The position numbers and the translations under genes are program-made. A stretch of 64,000 bases of DNA from Oscillospiraceae bacterium (GTDB lineage: Bacteria; Bacillota; Clostridia; Oscillospirales; Ruminococcaceae), in NCBI GenBank assembly GCA_017439985.1, contig JAFSIC010000049.1, positions 19,377 through 83,376 on the forward strand, given 5' to 3'. The notes under the pieces are model-generated. The model was not told where the DNA came from. It searched no databases and saw nothing but the letters and a program-made list of their open reading frames with translations. Below are positions 1 to 9,102 of this stretch, one piece after another. Position 1 is the stretch's first letter, and the number at the start of each line of letters is the position of its first letter.

Positions 1-453
1 CAGATCCCTGCAGGAACGCTGAGCCGCCTCATCAGCGGGCTGCGTGATTTCTACGACATCATTCTCATCGACTGTCCGGCCGGCTTCGACGATATCTTCG
101 ATGCGGTCATGGATGTGTCTGATATGGGTCTGGTGGTGGTGACCCCGAACCTCATTTCCGTCAAGGACGGAGCCAAAGCCGCCGACTTGCTGGTGCAGGG
201 CGGCATCAAAGAAGGCCGTCTGCTCATCAATATGGTGCCTCGCCGCTGGAAACCGACCGAAGCCCTGCCGGACTTCGACGCCATCATCGACATGGTGGGT
301 CTGCAGCTCATCGGCGTTGTCCCTGTGGATATGGAAATGGGCGAAAACCTCAACCGCGGACGACAGGTTGGCCTGTATTCCGAGGGTGTAGAGGTCTTCG
401 ACAACATTGCAAGACGTCTCAGGGGAAAATGGGTTCCTCTGAGGATCGATTAA
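1..453 (+). CDS. minD: MinD-like division-site ATPase, C-terminal part (5' end outside window)
   Basis: The frame is open from the first base and ends with TAA at 451-453, giving about 150 residues of the C-terminal half of a ParA/MinD-type P-loop ATPase. The DFYDIILIDCPAGFDD segment near the start matches the MinD Walker B region, and the VVTPNLISVKDGAKAADLL stretch matches the following helix. The P-loop itself lies upstream of the window. MinD is a membrane-bound ATPase that with MinC keeps FtsZ rings away from the poles. It is followed 27 bases later by mgsA, so the two are probably co-transcribed. The assignment to MinD rather than another ParA paralogue rests on this partial sequence. 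Confidence 0.85.
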   Translation, partial: QIPAGTLSRLISGLRDFYDIILIDCPAGFDDIFDAVMDVSDMGLVVVTPNLISVKDGAKAADLLVQGGIKEGRLLINMVPRRWKPTEALPDFDAIIDMVGLQLIGVVPVDMEMGENLNRGRQVGLYSEGVEVFDNIARRLRGKWVPLRID

Positions 454-480
454 ATCGCATTAGGAAAGGAATGGAGAACA

Positions 481-885
481 ATGAACATAGCCCTTATCGC
501 ACATGACACGAAGAAAGAACTGATGGTGCAGTTCTGTATTGCATACTGCGGTATCCTCAGCCATCATAAAATCTGCGCTACCGGCGTAACCGGTAAGCTG
601 ATCGGTGACGCAACCGGTTTGGACGTTGTCCGTTTCCTTGGCGGCGCACAGGGCGGCGACCAGCAGATCTCCGCACGCATCGCCTGCAATGAGATCGACC
701 TGCTGCTCTTCTTCCGTGACCCGATCTCCGCAAAACCAAACGAACCAAACGAAGCAAACCTGCTCCGTCTGTGTGACGTGCATAACATTCCTGTTGCGAC
801 CAACATCGCGACCGCAGAAGCGCTGATCCATGCGCTGGACCGCGGCGACCTTGACTGGCGCGACATCGTTAACCCAAAACGATAG
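481..885 (+). CDS. mgsA: Methylglyoxal synthase
   Basis: A 134-residue MGS-fold protein of normal length that converts dihydroxyacetone phosphate to methylglyoxal and phosphate in the cytoplasm, a bypass of lower glycolysis. [13 protein letters not shown] at the start, the catalytic GGDQQ motif (Asp60) and LLLFFRDP (Asp80) are in place. In the next segment the usual PHDPD/PHEPD reads PNEPNE, so the histidine and aspartate that correspond to E. coli His98 and Asp101 are Asn and Glu. The ribosome site is AGGAAAGGA, 27 bases after minD. The gene ends at a rho-independent terminator. Confidence 0.93.
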   Translation: MNIALIAHDTKKELMVQFCIAYCGILSHHKICATGVTGKLIGDATGLDVVRFLGGAQGGDQQISARIACNEIDLLLFFRDPISAKPNEPNEANLLRLCDVHNIPVATNIATAEALIHALDRGDLDWRDIVNPKR

Positions 886-893
886 AATTTCAG

Positions 894-926
894 CCGCTGT
901 GGACTTCCACGGCGGTTTTTCTTTTC
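894..926 (+). terminator. Rho-independent terminator after mgsA
   Basis: The stem CCGCTGTGG/CCACGGCGG (one G-U pair) is followed by TTTTTCTTTT just after the mgsA stop codon. Confidence 0.85.
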
Positions 927-930
927 AATC

Positions 931-966
931 GGTGCGATCGACGCGCTTCGCTTACTTGATCGCACC
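931..966. repeat. Intergenic palindrome, 9-bp arms
   Basis: GGTGCGATC and GATCGCACC are perfect inverted arms around an 18-base loop. The outer bases resemble the GTAGGGC-type hairpin repeats at 1032 and 35958 (same GTAGGG start when read on the minus strand), so it may be a diverged member of that dispersed family. Confidence 0.5.
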
Positions 967-1031
967 CTACAAGCATATTATATAGTTTTTCCGGTTATTT
1001 TTCTTCCGCTCATTTTCCAAAAGGGGATATC

Positions 1032-1058
1032 GTAGGGCGCGATGCCCACATCGCGCCG
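1032..1058. repeat. Dispersed GTAGGGC hairpin repeat, copy 1
   Basis: GTAGG is followed by the perfect hairpin GCGCGATG-CCCA-CATCGCGC. A related copy with the same GTAGGGC...CGATG...CATCG...CCGGCG layout lies at 35958-35987. Short hairpins of this type are common between genes in Clostridia. Confidence 0.5.
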
Positions 1059-1094
1059 CTGACAGAAAACTTTGTGAAAAACAATAAAAATCCC

Positions 1095-1122
1095 TTGAAA
1101 AAAGCAAAAAATTGTGTATAAT
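1095..1122 (+). promoter_or_regulatory. aspS promoter
   Basis: TTGAAA and TATAAT are separated by 16 bases and stand just upstream of the T-box leader. Confidence 0.7.
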
Positions 1123-1128
1123 AAAAGA

Positions 1129-1364
1129 ATACAGCAAAAGCGTAGTTCGGAGGAGTACCTCTGCCGCACCTGTCCAGAGAGAAGCCGTTTGCTGCAAGGC
1201 TTTCAGGAAGCAGTGGGAAGACACCGGATCAGCCGGGCGGTGACAAAGCCGATCCGTGATCCCGCGTTAAGGGACAATGAGTCCGTGGAATCTCCACGGA
1301 AATCAGGGTGGCACCGCGTGAATCACGCCCCTGACTGTTCTTGTGAGCAGTCGGGGGCTTTTTT
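1129..1364 (+). promoter_or_regulatory. T-box leader, aspS (candidate specifier GAC)
   Basis: This leader reads uncharged tRNA and controls aspS by antitermination. The T-box sequence AGGGTGGCACCGCG is at 1305-1318 and the terminator (GCCCCTGACTG stem, T7 run) at about 1327-1362. Stem I features are visible: GGAGGAGTA near 1150 and CAGAGAG near 1178. The best candidate specifier codon is GAC (Asp) at 1220-1222, at the same place relative to the stem I features as the TCC and TGC specifiers of the serS and cysS leaders in this window. Confidence 0.9.
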
Positions 1365-1419
1365 TATCCCATCTCATTATGTATGTATCAAATCACCCCA
1401 CTTAAGGAGGAATTTTATT

Positions 1420-3207
<1,788 letters not shown>

Positions 3208-3220
3208 TCATCGGCATCCT

Positions 3221-3253
3221 GAGCCGGACAACTCCGGTTGTCCGGCTCTTTTG
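3221..3253 (+). terminator. Rho-independent terminator after aspS
   Basis: Perfect 12-bp stem GAGCCGGACAAC/GTTGTCCGGCTC with a 3-base loop, then TTTTG. Confidence 0.92.
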
Positions 3254-3298
3254 TTTCCATTTTTATTGTTAAGCAACTAATACAAGGAGGTCAACCCT

Positions 3299-4069
3299 AT
3301 GAGATTAGAACGACTGACCTGGCCGCAGGCAGAACAGTACTTCAACGAAAATGACATGGTCATTCTGGCCATCGGTTCCATCGAATGCCACGGCACCCAT
3401 ATGCCTCTGGGCACCGACACCCTCATTCCAAACCGTATTCTGGAGCTCATCGAAGAGAAATCCGACGTGCTCATCGCACCGACCATTCCATACGGTGCGA
3501 CTCAGTACCTGTCTCCATTCCCAGGCACCATCAATCTGGGTCCTGACGGTCTCTACACCGTGGTTTCCAAGGTTGTGGAAGGTCTGTGGAGCCACGGCGC
3601 AAGAAAGATCATCATGCTCAACGGCCACGGCGGCAACGTCTCCGCTCTGGAAAAAGTAGCTCTGGAGCTGGACGAAAAAGGCGGTCTCGGCGTGATCCTC
3701 AACTGGTGGCTCATGGCCTGGGATCTGAATCCTGCATGGAAGGGCGGCCATGGCGGCGGCGAAGAGACCGCCGGTGTGCTGGCTGTTGATCCATCTCTGG
3801 TGGATTGGGACGCTCTGCAGGAAATGAACATCAAAAACGACGTCACCGAGAACATCAAACGCACCAACTTCAAAACCGTGGAATACAAAGGCGTGCCGAT
3901 CGTCATCTGCCGCAAGGTGACCCGCTTCACCAACAACGGCTGGGTCGGCGCAGACCATCCAAAGGATGCTACCATCGAGTGGGGCACCGAAATGCTCCAG
4001 ACTACCGCGGATTACATCGTTGATCTGATGGAAGAGCTGAAAAAAGCTCCCATTGATGCGGCACGATAG
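3299..4069 (+). CDS. Creatininase-family amidohydrolase
   Basis: A 256-residue metalloprotein of the creatininase/mycofactocin-protease MftE-like family. The metal-binding signature GSIECHGTHMPLGTDT is at residues 26-41, followed by NGHGGN near residue 104 and the glycine-rich GGHGGGEETAG near 148, which carries further metal ligands. Family members cleave cyclic or linear amides (creatinine, or a peptide in mycofactocin maturation). No mycofactocin genes lie nearby, so the substrate cannot be told. AAGGAGG precedes the ATG by 8 bases. The HAD gene starts 9 bases downstream and is probably in the same operon. Confidence 0.85.
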   Translation: MRLERLTWPQAEQYFNENDMVILAIGSIECHGTHMPLGTDTLIPNRILELIEEKSDVLIAPTIPYGATQYLSPFPGTINLGPDGLYTVVSKVVEGLWSHGARKIIMLNGHGGNVSALEKVALELDEKGGLGVILNWWLMAWDLNPAWKGGHGGGEETAGVLAVDPSLVDWDALQEMNIKNDVTENIKRTNFKTVEYKGVPIVICRKVTRFTNNGWVGADHPKDATIEWGTEMLQTTADYIVDLMEELKKAPIDAAR

Positions 4070-4077
4070 GTGAAGGC

Positions 4078-4920
4078 ATGAAGAAACGTGTATATTGCTC
4101 CGACGTGGACGGCACACTGGCTCGTCAGGGCTACTATCTGACCGAAGATACCCTTGCACTCGTTCACGAAATGGTGGACGCGGACATCAACTTCACCATC
4201 GTAACAGGACGTTTTCTGTCCCGTTCTCTGCCGGTGATGCAGCAGCTGAAGCTGAAAGTTCCTGCTTTCTGCCTCAGCGGCGCACTGGCTTACGACTGCG
4301 CCAACGAGCGCATCCTCAAGGTCTGGCCTATCGATCCTGCTGTTGCAAAAACCGTGGCAGAGCGCCTGCAGAGCCTCAAACACAACGTGCTGGCGGCAGT
4401 GTATCACCCGCAGGAGAACCGCTGCAAACTCTGTTTCAACTGGGTGAAGAACCCGCAGCCTTTCCCAATGGACAAGGTCAACGAGCTGGGTTATCTCCAC
4501 GATGAGATCGTCACCGCCGAGAACATCATCCCTCTCATGGAGGAGGGACAGTGTATCTTCCTTGACATGGCGGGCGATGAGGGCACCATGAAAACCGCCT
4601 ACGGTCTGGTAAGAGATATCGAGGGCATCAAGGTCTTTCTCCACGAAAGCCCCCACAACAAGGGTCTGTGGGTGCTGGACATCGTTGCCGAGAACTCCGG
4701 CAAGGGCAACGCCATCCAGTGGATGAAAGAGTACATGGGCGCGGAGGAATCCGTGGGCTTCGGCGATCACTACAACGACCTGCCGATGCTGTTGGCTGCC
4801 GATATCGGCGTCACCATGGCGGAAGCACCCGAGGACATGAGAAAGATCGTGGATCTGGTACTGCCTGCCACCCCAAACTGCGTTCCCGATTACATCATGG
4901 CCGAGGAAGGCCTGCGATAG
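4078..4920 (+). CDS. Cof-type HAD-superfamily phosphatase
   Basis: A 280-residue cytoplasmic HAD hydrolase of the Cof/YidA type (C2 cap). Motif I is CSDVDGTLA with the nucleophile Asp9 and the acid Asp11; TIVTGR is motif II; SGKGNAIQW carries the motif III lysine; GFGDHYNDLPML is motif IV. Relatives dephosphorylate sugar phosphates or flavin precursors with loose specificity, so no substrate is proposed. It follows the creatininase-like gene by 8 bases and ends at a two-way terminator. Confidence 0.88.
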   Translation: MKKRVYCSDVDGTLARQGYYLTEDTLALVHEMVDADINFTIVTGRFLSRSLPVMQQLKLKVPAFCLSGALAYDCANERILKVWPIDPAVAKTVAERLQSLKHNVLAAVYHPQENRCKLCFNWVKNPQPFPMDKVNELGYLHDEIVTAENIIPLMEEGQCIFLDMAGDEGTMKTAYGLVRDIEGIKVFLHESPHNKGLWVLDIVAENSGKGNAIQWMKEYMGAEESVGFGDHYNDLPMLLAADIGVTMAEAPEDMRKIVDLVLPATPNCVPDYIMAEEGLR

Positions 4921-4929
4921 CAAAAAAAG

Positions 4930-4955
4930 AACCCCCGTTCCGAAGAACGGGGGTT
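4930..4955. terminator. Bidirectional terminator
   Basis: AACCCCCGTTC-CGAA-GAACGGGGGTT with T residues on one side and A residues on the other. It serves the convergent HAD and exchanger genes. Confidence 0.9.
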
Positions 4956-4984
4956 TTACTATGTACTGATTGGACTGCGCCGTG

Positions 4985-5917
4985 TTAGCGAATAAACAGG
5001 AAGATCATGTAAGCGAAGTATACAGCAACAGCGATGGCACCTTCGCTGCGTTTGATCTTGTCGCCGCTTGCACAGAAGGCCAGCATGATGAAGTGTACCA
5101 GAATGGAGAAGGCAATATCGATGAGGTTTTCCATACCAACAGCGATTGGGCTGAGAGCACAGGACATACCCAGAACCAGCAGAATATTGAACAGGTTGGA
5201 ACCAACCACGTTACCAACTGCCAGACCGCATTCGCCTTTGCGGGAAGCCACAAGGGAGGTCACCAGTTCCGGCAGGGAAGTACCCATTGCCACGATGGTC
5301 AGTGCGATGAAGTTCTCGCTGAGACCCAGAGACTGAGCGATTGCGGTAGCGGAATCAACGACCATGTCGCCGCCGAATACAACAGCCACCAGACCGCCCA
5401 CGATGTAAATCAGGGACATGAGAGGGGAGAGAACTTTGATTTCTTCTTCCTCAGAAGCTTCCGCACGACCCTGCAGCGCAGAGCGCACCATCAGCAGGAT
5501 AAAGCCTGCAAAGAGCACCAGCATGATGAGACCTTCCACACGGCCAACAACGTAACCGGTCCAGCCGAAGAGCAGCAGGAGAATGGATGCGCCGATGGTC
5601 ATTGGGAAGTCGCGTTTGATGAAGCTTTTTTCAACAGGAACAGGGTTAACCACAGCGCAGAGACCCAGCACCATCAGCAGATTGAAGATGTTGGAACCAA
5701 CCACGTTGCCCAGAGCGATGGCATTGCTGCCGTTGAGACCTGCGGTGATGGAAACAGCCGCTTCCGGAGCGCTGGTACCCATAGCCACGATGGTCAGACC
5801 GATGATGACGGATGGAACTTTCAGAAGTTTAGCCACAGAGGAGCTGCCTTCTACGAAGTAATCCGCGCCTTTGATCAGCAATACGAAGCCGACCAGCAGT
5901 AAAACATAGGACATCAT
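4985..5917 (-). CDS. CaCA-family cation exchanger, probably exporting Mn2+ or Ca2+
   Basis: A 310-residue membrane protein of the YrbG/K+-independent Na+/Ca2+ exchanger type, with about ten membrane segments. The two inverted alpha repeats are clear: GLTIVAMGTSAPEAAVSI with GNVVGSNIFN, and ALTIVAMGTSLPELVTS with GNVVGSNLFN. An acidic loop (EASEEEEIKV) joins the halves. The ATG at 5917 has GGAGG 8 bases upstream; the in-frame extension further upstream is riboswitch RNA. A yybP-ykoY-type leader precedes it, which points to manganese efflux, although family members are usually annotated as calcium/sodium antiporters. Confidence 0.9.
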   Translation of the reverse strand: MMSYVLLLVGFVLLIKGADYFVEGSSSVAKLLKVPSVIIGLTIVAMGTSAPEAAVSITAGLNGSNAIALGNVVGSNIFNLLMVLGLCAVVNPVPVEKSFIKRDFPMTIGASILLLLFGWTGYVVGRVEGLIMLVLFAGFILLMVRSALQGRAEASEEEEIKVLSPLMSLIYIVGGLVAVVFGGDMVVDSATAIAQSLGLSENFIALTIVAMGTSLPELVTSLVASRKGECGLAVGNVVGSNLFNILLVLGMSCALSPIAVGMENLIDIAFSILVHFIMLAFCASGDKIKRSEGAIAVAVYFAYMIFLFIR

Positions 5918-5950
5918 AAAATTTTCCTCCTTTATTTTGGGAGCGGAGAA

Positions 5951-6102
5951 AAAGAAAAAGACTCCTGCCGCGGACTCGCATCTGCGGCAAAAGTCTTGTT
6001 TTTTCTCATCGAAAGCGTACAGCCGGTTTTTCACGTGATGACGACCGCACACACAGCCGTCCCCGTTTCCCCGAATACAGCTGCAAACTACTCCCTTTTA
6101 CA
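5951..6102 (-). promoter_or_regulatory. yybP-ykoY-type (Mn2+) riboswitch with terminator
   Basis: Read on the minus strand the leader begins AAAGGGAGTAG (6102-6089), continues with CGTCATCACG (about 6045-6036) and CCGGCTGTACG, and ends in a terminator whose arms AGACTTTTGCCGC and GCGGCAGGAGTCT (5996-5960) precede TTTTTCTTTTT. These are the conserved pieces of the yybP-ykoY class: the GGGGAGUA-like loop, the GUCAUCA-like loop and the terminator. The class binds Mn2+ and turns on exporters. The match was made by eye, without a covariance model. Confidence 0.8.
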
Positions 6103-6107
6103 AGTCA

Positions 6108-6137
6108 ATTATAAGGGAGAGCAGGCGGGGAAGTCAA
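6108..6137 (-). promoter_or_regulatory. Promoter of the exchanger gene
   Basis: TTGACT (6132-6137) and TATAAT (6108-6113) on the minus strand with an 18-base spacer. The start point falls at the beginning of the riboswitch. Confidence 0.82.
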
Positions 6138-6166
6138 GAAAAATTTACGGTATTTTTACACTCTTT

Positions 6167-7351
6167 TTACGGCTGAACGGTCTCGGTCTGTTCCGTCACC
6201 GGCATTTCCGGAGAAGCAGGAACCATCGGAACTTCCACGAGCTCGGTGCTCTCAGTTGGCGGCACCTCAGACGGATACACAACGTCTGCTCGTTCCTGTG
6301 TTGCACCGTCCATGCTGATAAATTCCTCTCGGAGATAATTCTCCAGCTTTTCTCTCAGCTTGCCGATGCTTAAATCCAAATCGACCTGCTGGCTGTAGCA
6401 GGAATCAGCCACACGGCTGAACTCATGCTCACCTTTTTCGCCGTTGTTCAGCTGGAATCTCGCCTCTTCCACCTTCGCGCTGAGCAGGTCATACTGCTTC
6501 TCGTAATCGCAAAGCTCCACGATGACATCATTCATTTCCAGATAAGCCGCATCCAGCGCCTCAGCGCTCTCAGCGCCGTACTGTTTACGCAGATTGTAGG
6601 AGCGTTTCAGCAGGTCGCTGCGGCGTTCTTTGATATCCATGTAAAGCTCCGCCTGATCCAGCTGGAAGCGTTCCGCATTGTCATAAGAGTCAGCAGCGTT
6701 GGCAATTTCATAGCGCAGATTCTGAATATGACTCAGCTGATTTTCTACGATACTGAGGTAGTCCGCATAAGCGTTGCGGGCTTCCAGCACAGCAGTCCAA
6801 TCATCCAGCTGGGTCTGCAGCTCCTCATAGTTGGCAAAGCCTTTGTAGTCCAGTCGCACATGATGGTACAGGTCGCCCATATTCTCCTCAGAGAGGTGGA
6901 GGGACACAGAGGCAGGCAGCTGAATGATGCTCTGCCGGGAGTAGTTGTCATACAGCTCAGCAGACAGCCACTGCATGATGTTCTCCTCGGTCAGTTTCGG
7001 GTCATTGATCCAGCGGAAGTTCAGTTCCGCCTTGTCGCCGCGGATGTTCACATCAGGAACGATGTAGCTGAAGCCAAAGTCCTGATTTTTGATGTGGATC
7101 TGATTGTCAGGGGATTCCTGCACGGTAATGATGCCGTAGTAGCCGCTGTCAGCGATGGTCAGTTCCTTCACCGCAGAATCCACGGTGGTGTCGAACCAGT
7201 AGCTGTCCCAGTTTTCCTCCGCTTTATCCAGAATACCGTTGTAGAAATCAATGCCGCCGGATACAGCGAACGGGGTAGCGATGATAGCAGCCAGCAGTGC
7301 CAGCGCAAAGATAATGCCGGAAATGGCAGCGATTTTTTTCAGGCTATTCAT
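6167..7351 (-). CDS. Membrane-anchored DUF4097-like protein
   Basis: A 394-residue protein with a single membrane segment near the start (about residues 7-27), then an outside domain with beta-rich sequence (KELTIADSGYYGIITVQ), a long helical, probably coiled-coil region (about 160-330) and a Pro/Glu/Thr-rich tail. The beta part resembles the DUF4097/adhesin-like domain usually found third in PadR-HAAS operons, but the fit is weak. The ATG overlaps the end of the DUF1700 gene in ATGAATAG. Likely role: envelope-stress or adhesion function under PadR control; this is inference from context. Confidence 0.6.
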   Translation of the reverse strand: MNSLKKIAAISGIIFALALLAAIIATPFAVSGGIDFYNGILDKAEENWDSYWFDTTVDSAVKELTIADSGYYGIITVQESPDNQIHIKNQDFGFSYIVPDVNIRGDKAELNFRWINDPKLTEENIMQWLSAELYDNYSRQSIIQLPASVSLHLSEENMGDLYHHVRLDYKGFANYEELQTQLDDWTAVLEARNAYADYLSIVENQLSHIQNLRYEIANAADSYDNAERFQLDQAELYMDIKERRSDLLKRSYNLRKQYGAESAEALDAAYLEMNDVIVELCDYEKQYDLLSAKVEEARFQLNNGEKGEHEFSRVADSCYSQQVDLDLSIGKLREKLENYLREEFISMDGATQERADVVYPSEVPPTESTELVEVPMVPASPEMPVTEQTETVQP

Positions 7352-8150
7352 AGAGTTCACCTTCCTCTTCCTGAGATACAGCTTCTTCACACATAATAGG
7401 CATCTCCGCCTGCGGAACGGTCACAATGACCGGTTTGTGAGGCCAGTCCAGAATATAGCGCAGGATCTGCAGAAAGACCTTGCCGCACCAGCCCATGAGC
7501 ATCAGCATCAGTGCGCCCAGACAAACGATGAGGGCCAGCAGGGCGATGCACAGGGCAATGGCAAAGACCGTCACCGGCAGGGTCATGAAGTGGGCCGCCA
7601 TGGAAGCGGCAAAGAAACCGAGGATCACAGCGCCGAAACCGCAGAGCAGGCCAATGAAAGCACAGCCAACGCCCACAGCCGCCAGACCAAAGACAGCTGC
7701 CAGCGTTCCGCCCACCACCAGCAGAACGAAGAACTTCATCAGCAGCAGCAAACCGCTGCCCAGACAGCCCAGTGCGCCCTTTTTGCTTTCAGGTTTATTA
7801 TAAATCTTCTTCTCACGTTTTTCTTCCGCAGAATTTCCATCCTCAGAAGCTTCTTCTTTGTTGCCGAAACCGAACTTCGGCATTTTGAATTTTGGCAGCT
7901 TAAACTCAAACTCCGCCTTAGGCACGGCAGGAGTGATGGCCACTTTATAGCCGTTTTCCTCCATGATCTGCTGTGCGATCAGCTCCGGGGAACCCAGCTT
8001 GGCGGCGATCTCCTGATCGCTCTCGCCCTGACGCCGACCCTCCTCAAAGAACTCGGCGTAGTCTCGGATAATGTCGTCGATATCGGCTTTATCCAGATGT
8101 TGTTTCTTTAAAATCGTCTCCAGTTGATTCAGATACTCCAGTTTATTCAT
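7344..8150 (-). CDS. DUF1700 / HAAS-domain membrane protein
   Basis: A 268-residue protein. The N-terminal 60 residues (MNKLEYLNQLETILKKQH, then DIIRDYAEFFEEGRRQGESDQEIAAKLGSP) are the HAAS signalling domain typical of DUF1700. A charged linker and four or five membrane segments (about residues 125-235) follow. DUF1700 proteins are encoded next to PadR regulators and are thought to signal across the membrane. The start ATG lies inside the PadR gene end (ATGAATAA), so translation is coupled; a GTG three codons upstream is less likely. Confidence 0.85.
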   Translation of the reverse strand: MNKLEYLNQLETILKKQHLDKADIDDIIRDYAEFFEEGRRQGESDQEIAAKLGSPELIAQQIMEENGYKVAITPAVPKAEFEFKLPKFKMPKFGFGNKEEASEDGNSAEEKREKKIYNKPESKKGALGCLGSGLLLLMKFFVLLVVGGTLAAVFGLAAVGVGCAFIGLLCGFGAVILGFFAASMAAHFMTLPVTVFAIALCIALLALIVCLGALMLMLMGWCGKVFLQILRYILDWPHKPVIVTVPQAEMPIMCEEAVSQEEEGELYE

Positions 8151-8463
8151 GTGTTTCACCTCGCAAAATCTCTTCCACCATGTTGGAGAATTCCTTCCAG
8201 TCCAGCTTCAGCGCCCCCAGATAGGCGGCGCCCTTCTCGGTGATGTGGTAATATTTTCTCGCCGGACCCACGGTGCTCTCCTTCAGGTAGGTCACAAAAT
8301 ATTCCTCCTGCGTCAGCCGCCGCAGGATGGGGTAGACCGTACCTTCATTGATCTCGGTGTAATAGGCGATGTTTTGGACGATCTCATAGCCGTACATATC
8401 CTTACGGGCGATGAGCGCCAGAATACACATCTCGATGATACCCTTTCGGAACTGTGTGTTCAT
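8143..8463 (-). CDS. PadR-family transcriptional regulator
   Basis: A 106-residue winged-helix repressor of the short PadR-s2 type. The signature runs FRKGIIEMCILALIARKD, MYGYEIVQNI, INEGTVYPILRRL and RKYYHITEKG. PadR dimers repress their own operon by binding a short palindrome over the promoter; a fitting site (ACAC-N4-GTGT) lies in its promoter spacer at 8528-8539. It is the first gene of a three-gene operon with the DUF1700 and DUF4097-like genes. GGAGGG stands 5 bases before the ATG. Confidence 0.92.
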   Translation of the reverse strand: MNTQFRKGIIEMCILALIARKDMYGYEIVQNIAYYTEINEGTVYPILRRLTQEEYFVTYLKESTVGPARKYYHITEKGAAYLGALKLDWKEFSNMVEEILRGETHE

Positions 8464-8519
8464 CTCAGCCCTCCTTCTGTCTTACTCTCAGGCGACAGCC
8501 TTCGTCACCTTACGTACTG

Positions 8520-8548
8520 ATTATAGCACACTACTGTGTAAGACACAA
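8520..8548 (-). promoter_or_regulatory. PadR operon promoter with operator
   Basis: On the minus strand TTGTGT (8543-8548) and TATAAT (8520-8525) are spaced by 17 bases. The spacer holds the inverted repeat ACAC-TACT-GTGT (8528-8539), the expected kind of PadR autoregulation site. Confidence 0.7.
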
Positions 8549-8607
8549 TACCTAAAAATGAACAATACTTGAATTTTAACAATAGCCTTATCAGCTCAAA
8601 AGAAAAA

Positions 8608-8645
8608 ATCCTCTCGCTCAAAAAGGAGAGGATCGTTTTTCTTTT
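8608..8645. terminator. Hairpin with T-runs on both strands
   Basis: ATCCTCTC/GAGAGGAT stem with TTTTTCTTTTT on the plus side and TTTTTTC on the minus side. No plus-strand gene ends here, so its use is unclear; it may stop transcripts reading out of the repeat region on either strand. Confidence 0.6.
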
Positions 8646-8688
8646 TCAGTATTGTTATGATTAGTATAGTTTGAATTAGTATAGTTAG

Positions 8689-8834
8689 GGTCGATACGGT
8701 CGACTTCTATAAGTCGATGCTGACGACTTGATAAGTCGTTCCTGTCGACTGGTATGGTCGATTTTCTCGAGTCGATGCCGTCGACTGTCGATCAGGTCGA
8801 CTCGATCAAGTCGATTCGAGCAGATCGACTCGAT
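8689..8834. repeat. GTCGA/TCGAC-dense array of short hairpins
   Basis: Within about 145 bases the core TCGA or its near variants occur roughly fifteen times, arranged as short inverted repeats such as GTCGACTT-CTAT-AAGTCGAT, ACGACTT-GAT-AAGTCGT and CTCGAGTCGAT...ATTCGAG. There is no open reading frame of note and no regular unit length, so it is not a CRISPR or a simple tandem repeat. A small patch of the same motif lies at 34270-34285 beside serS. Confidence 0.6.
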
Positions 8835-8867
8835 TTGCAAATAAAGAAGATTGATATATTCTGTTCC

Positions 8868-8993
8868 GCGACACAAAAGTATCGCAAGGTACAGGCTGAA
8901 ACGCGAAACAGACAGTGGACTCGGTCCACCGCGACACAAAAACATCGCAAAGCACAGGCTAAGCCGCGAAACAGACAGCGGACTCGGTCCGCA
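8868..8993. repeat. 63-bp tandem duplication carrying a dispersed palindromic repeat
   Basis: Units 8868-8930 and 8931-8993 begin GCGACACAAAA and end CGCGAAACAGACAG(C/T)GGACTCGGTCC; they differ at about ten positions. A partial third start (GCGACACA) is at 9042. The last 28 bases of each unit recur, inverted, at 34106-34133 and 48140-48167. No coding sequence is evident here. Confidence 0.75.
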
Positions 8994-9022
8994 AAAAGAC
9001 CACCCCGATCGGAGTGGTCTTT
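8992..9022 (-). terminator. Terminator of the M42 peptidase gene
   Basis: On the minus strand AGACCAC-TCCGATCGGG-GTGGTCT is followed by TTTTTG. It lies 80 bases beyond the peptidase stop codon. Confidence 0.75.
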
Positions 9023-9102
9023 CATACTCATATTCTGGTCCGCGACACAGGGCTTCTGTTATACACAAGCTGCAGCGCGGTCAAGCCCATCGGGGCACCC
9101 GA

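Noticed and set aside
4970-5902. A 310-codon plus-strand frame rich in His, Asn, Gln and Asp
   Set aside because: It lies exactly opposite the membrane exchanger gene, whose repeats and riboswitch are clear; the plus-strand product has no sensible composition.
8689-8993. CRISPR array
   Set aside because: The repeats have no constant length, the spacers are not unique sequences of even size, and there are no cas genes.
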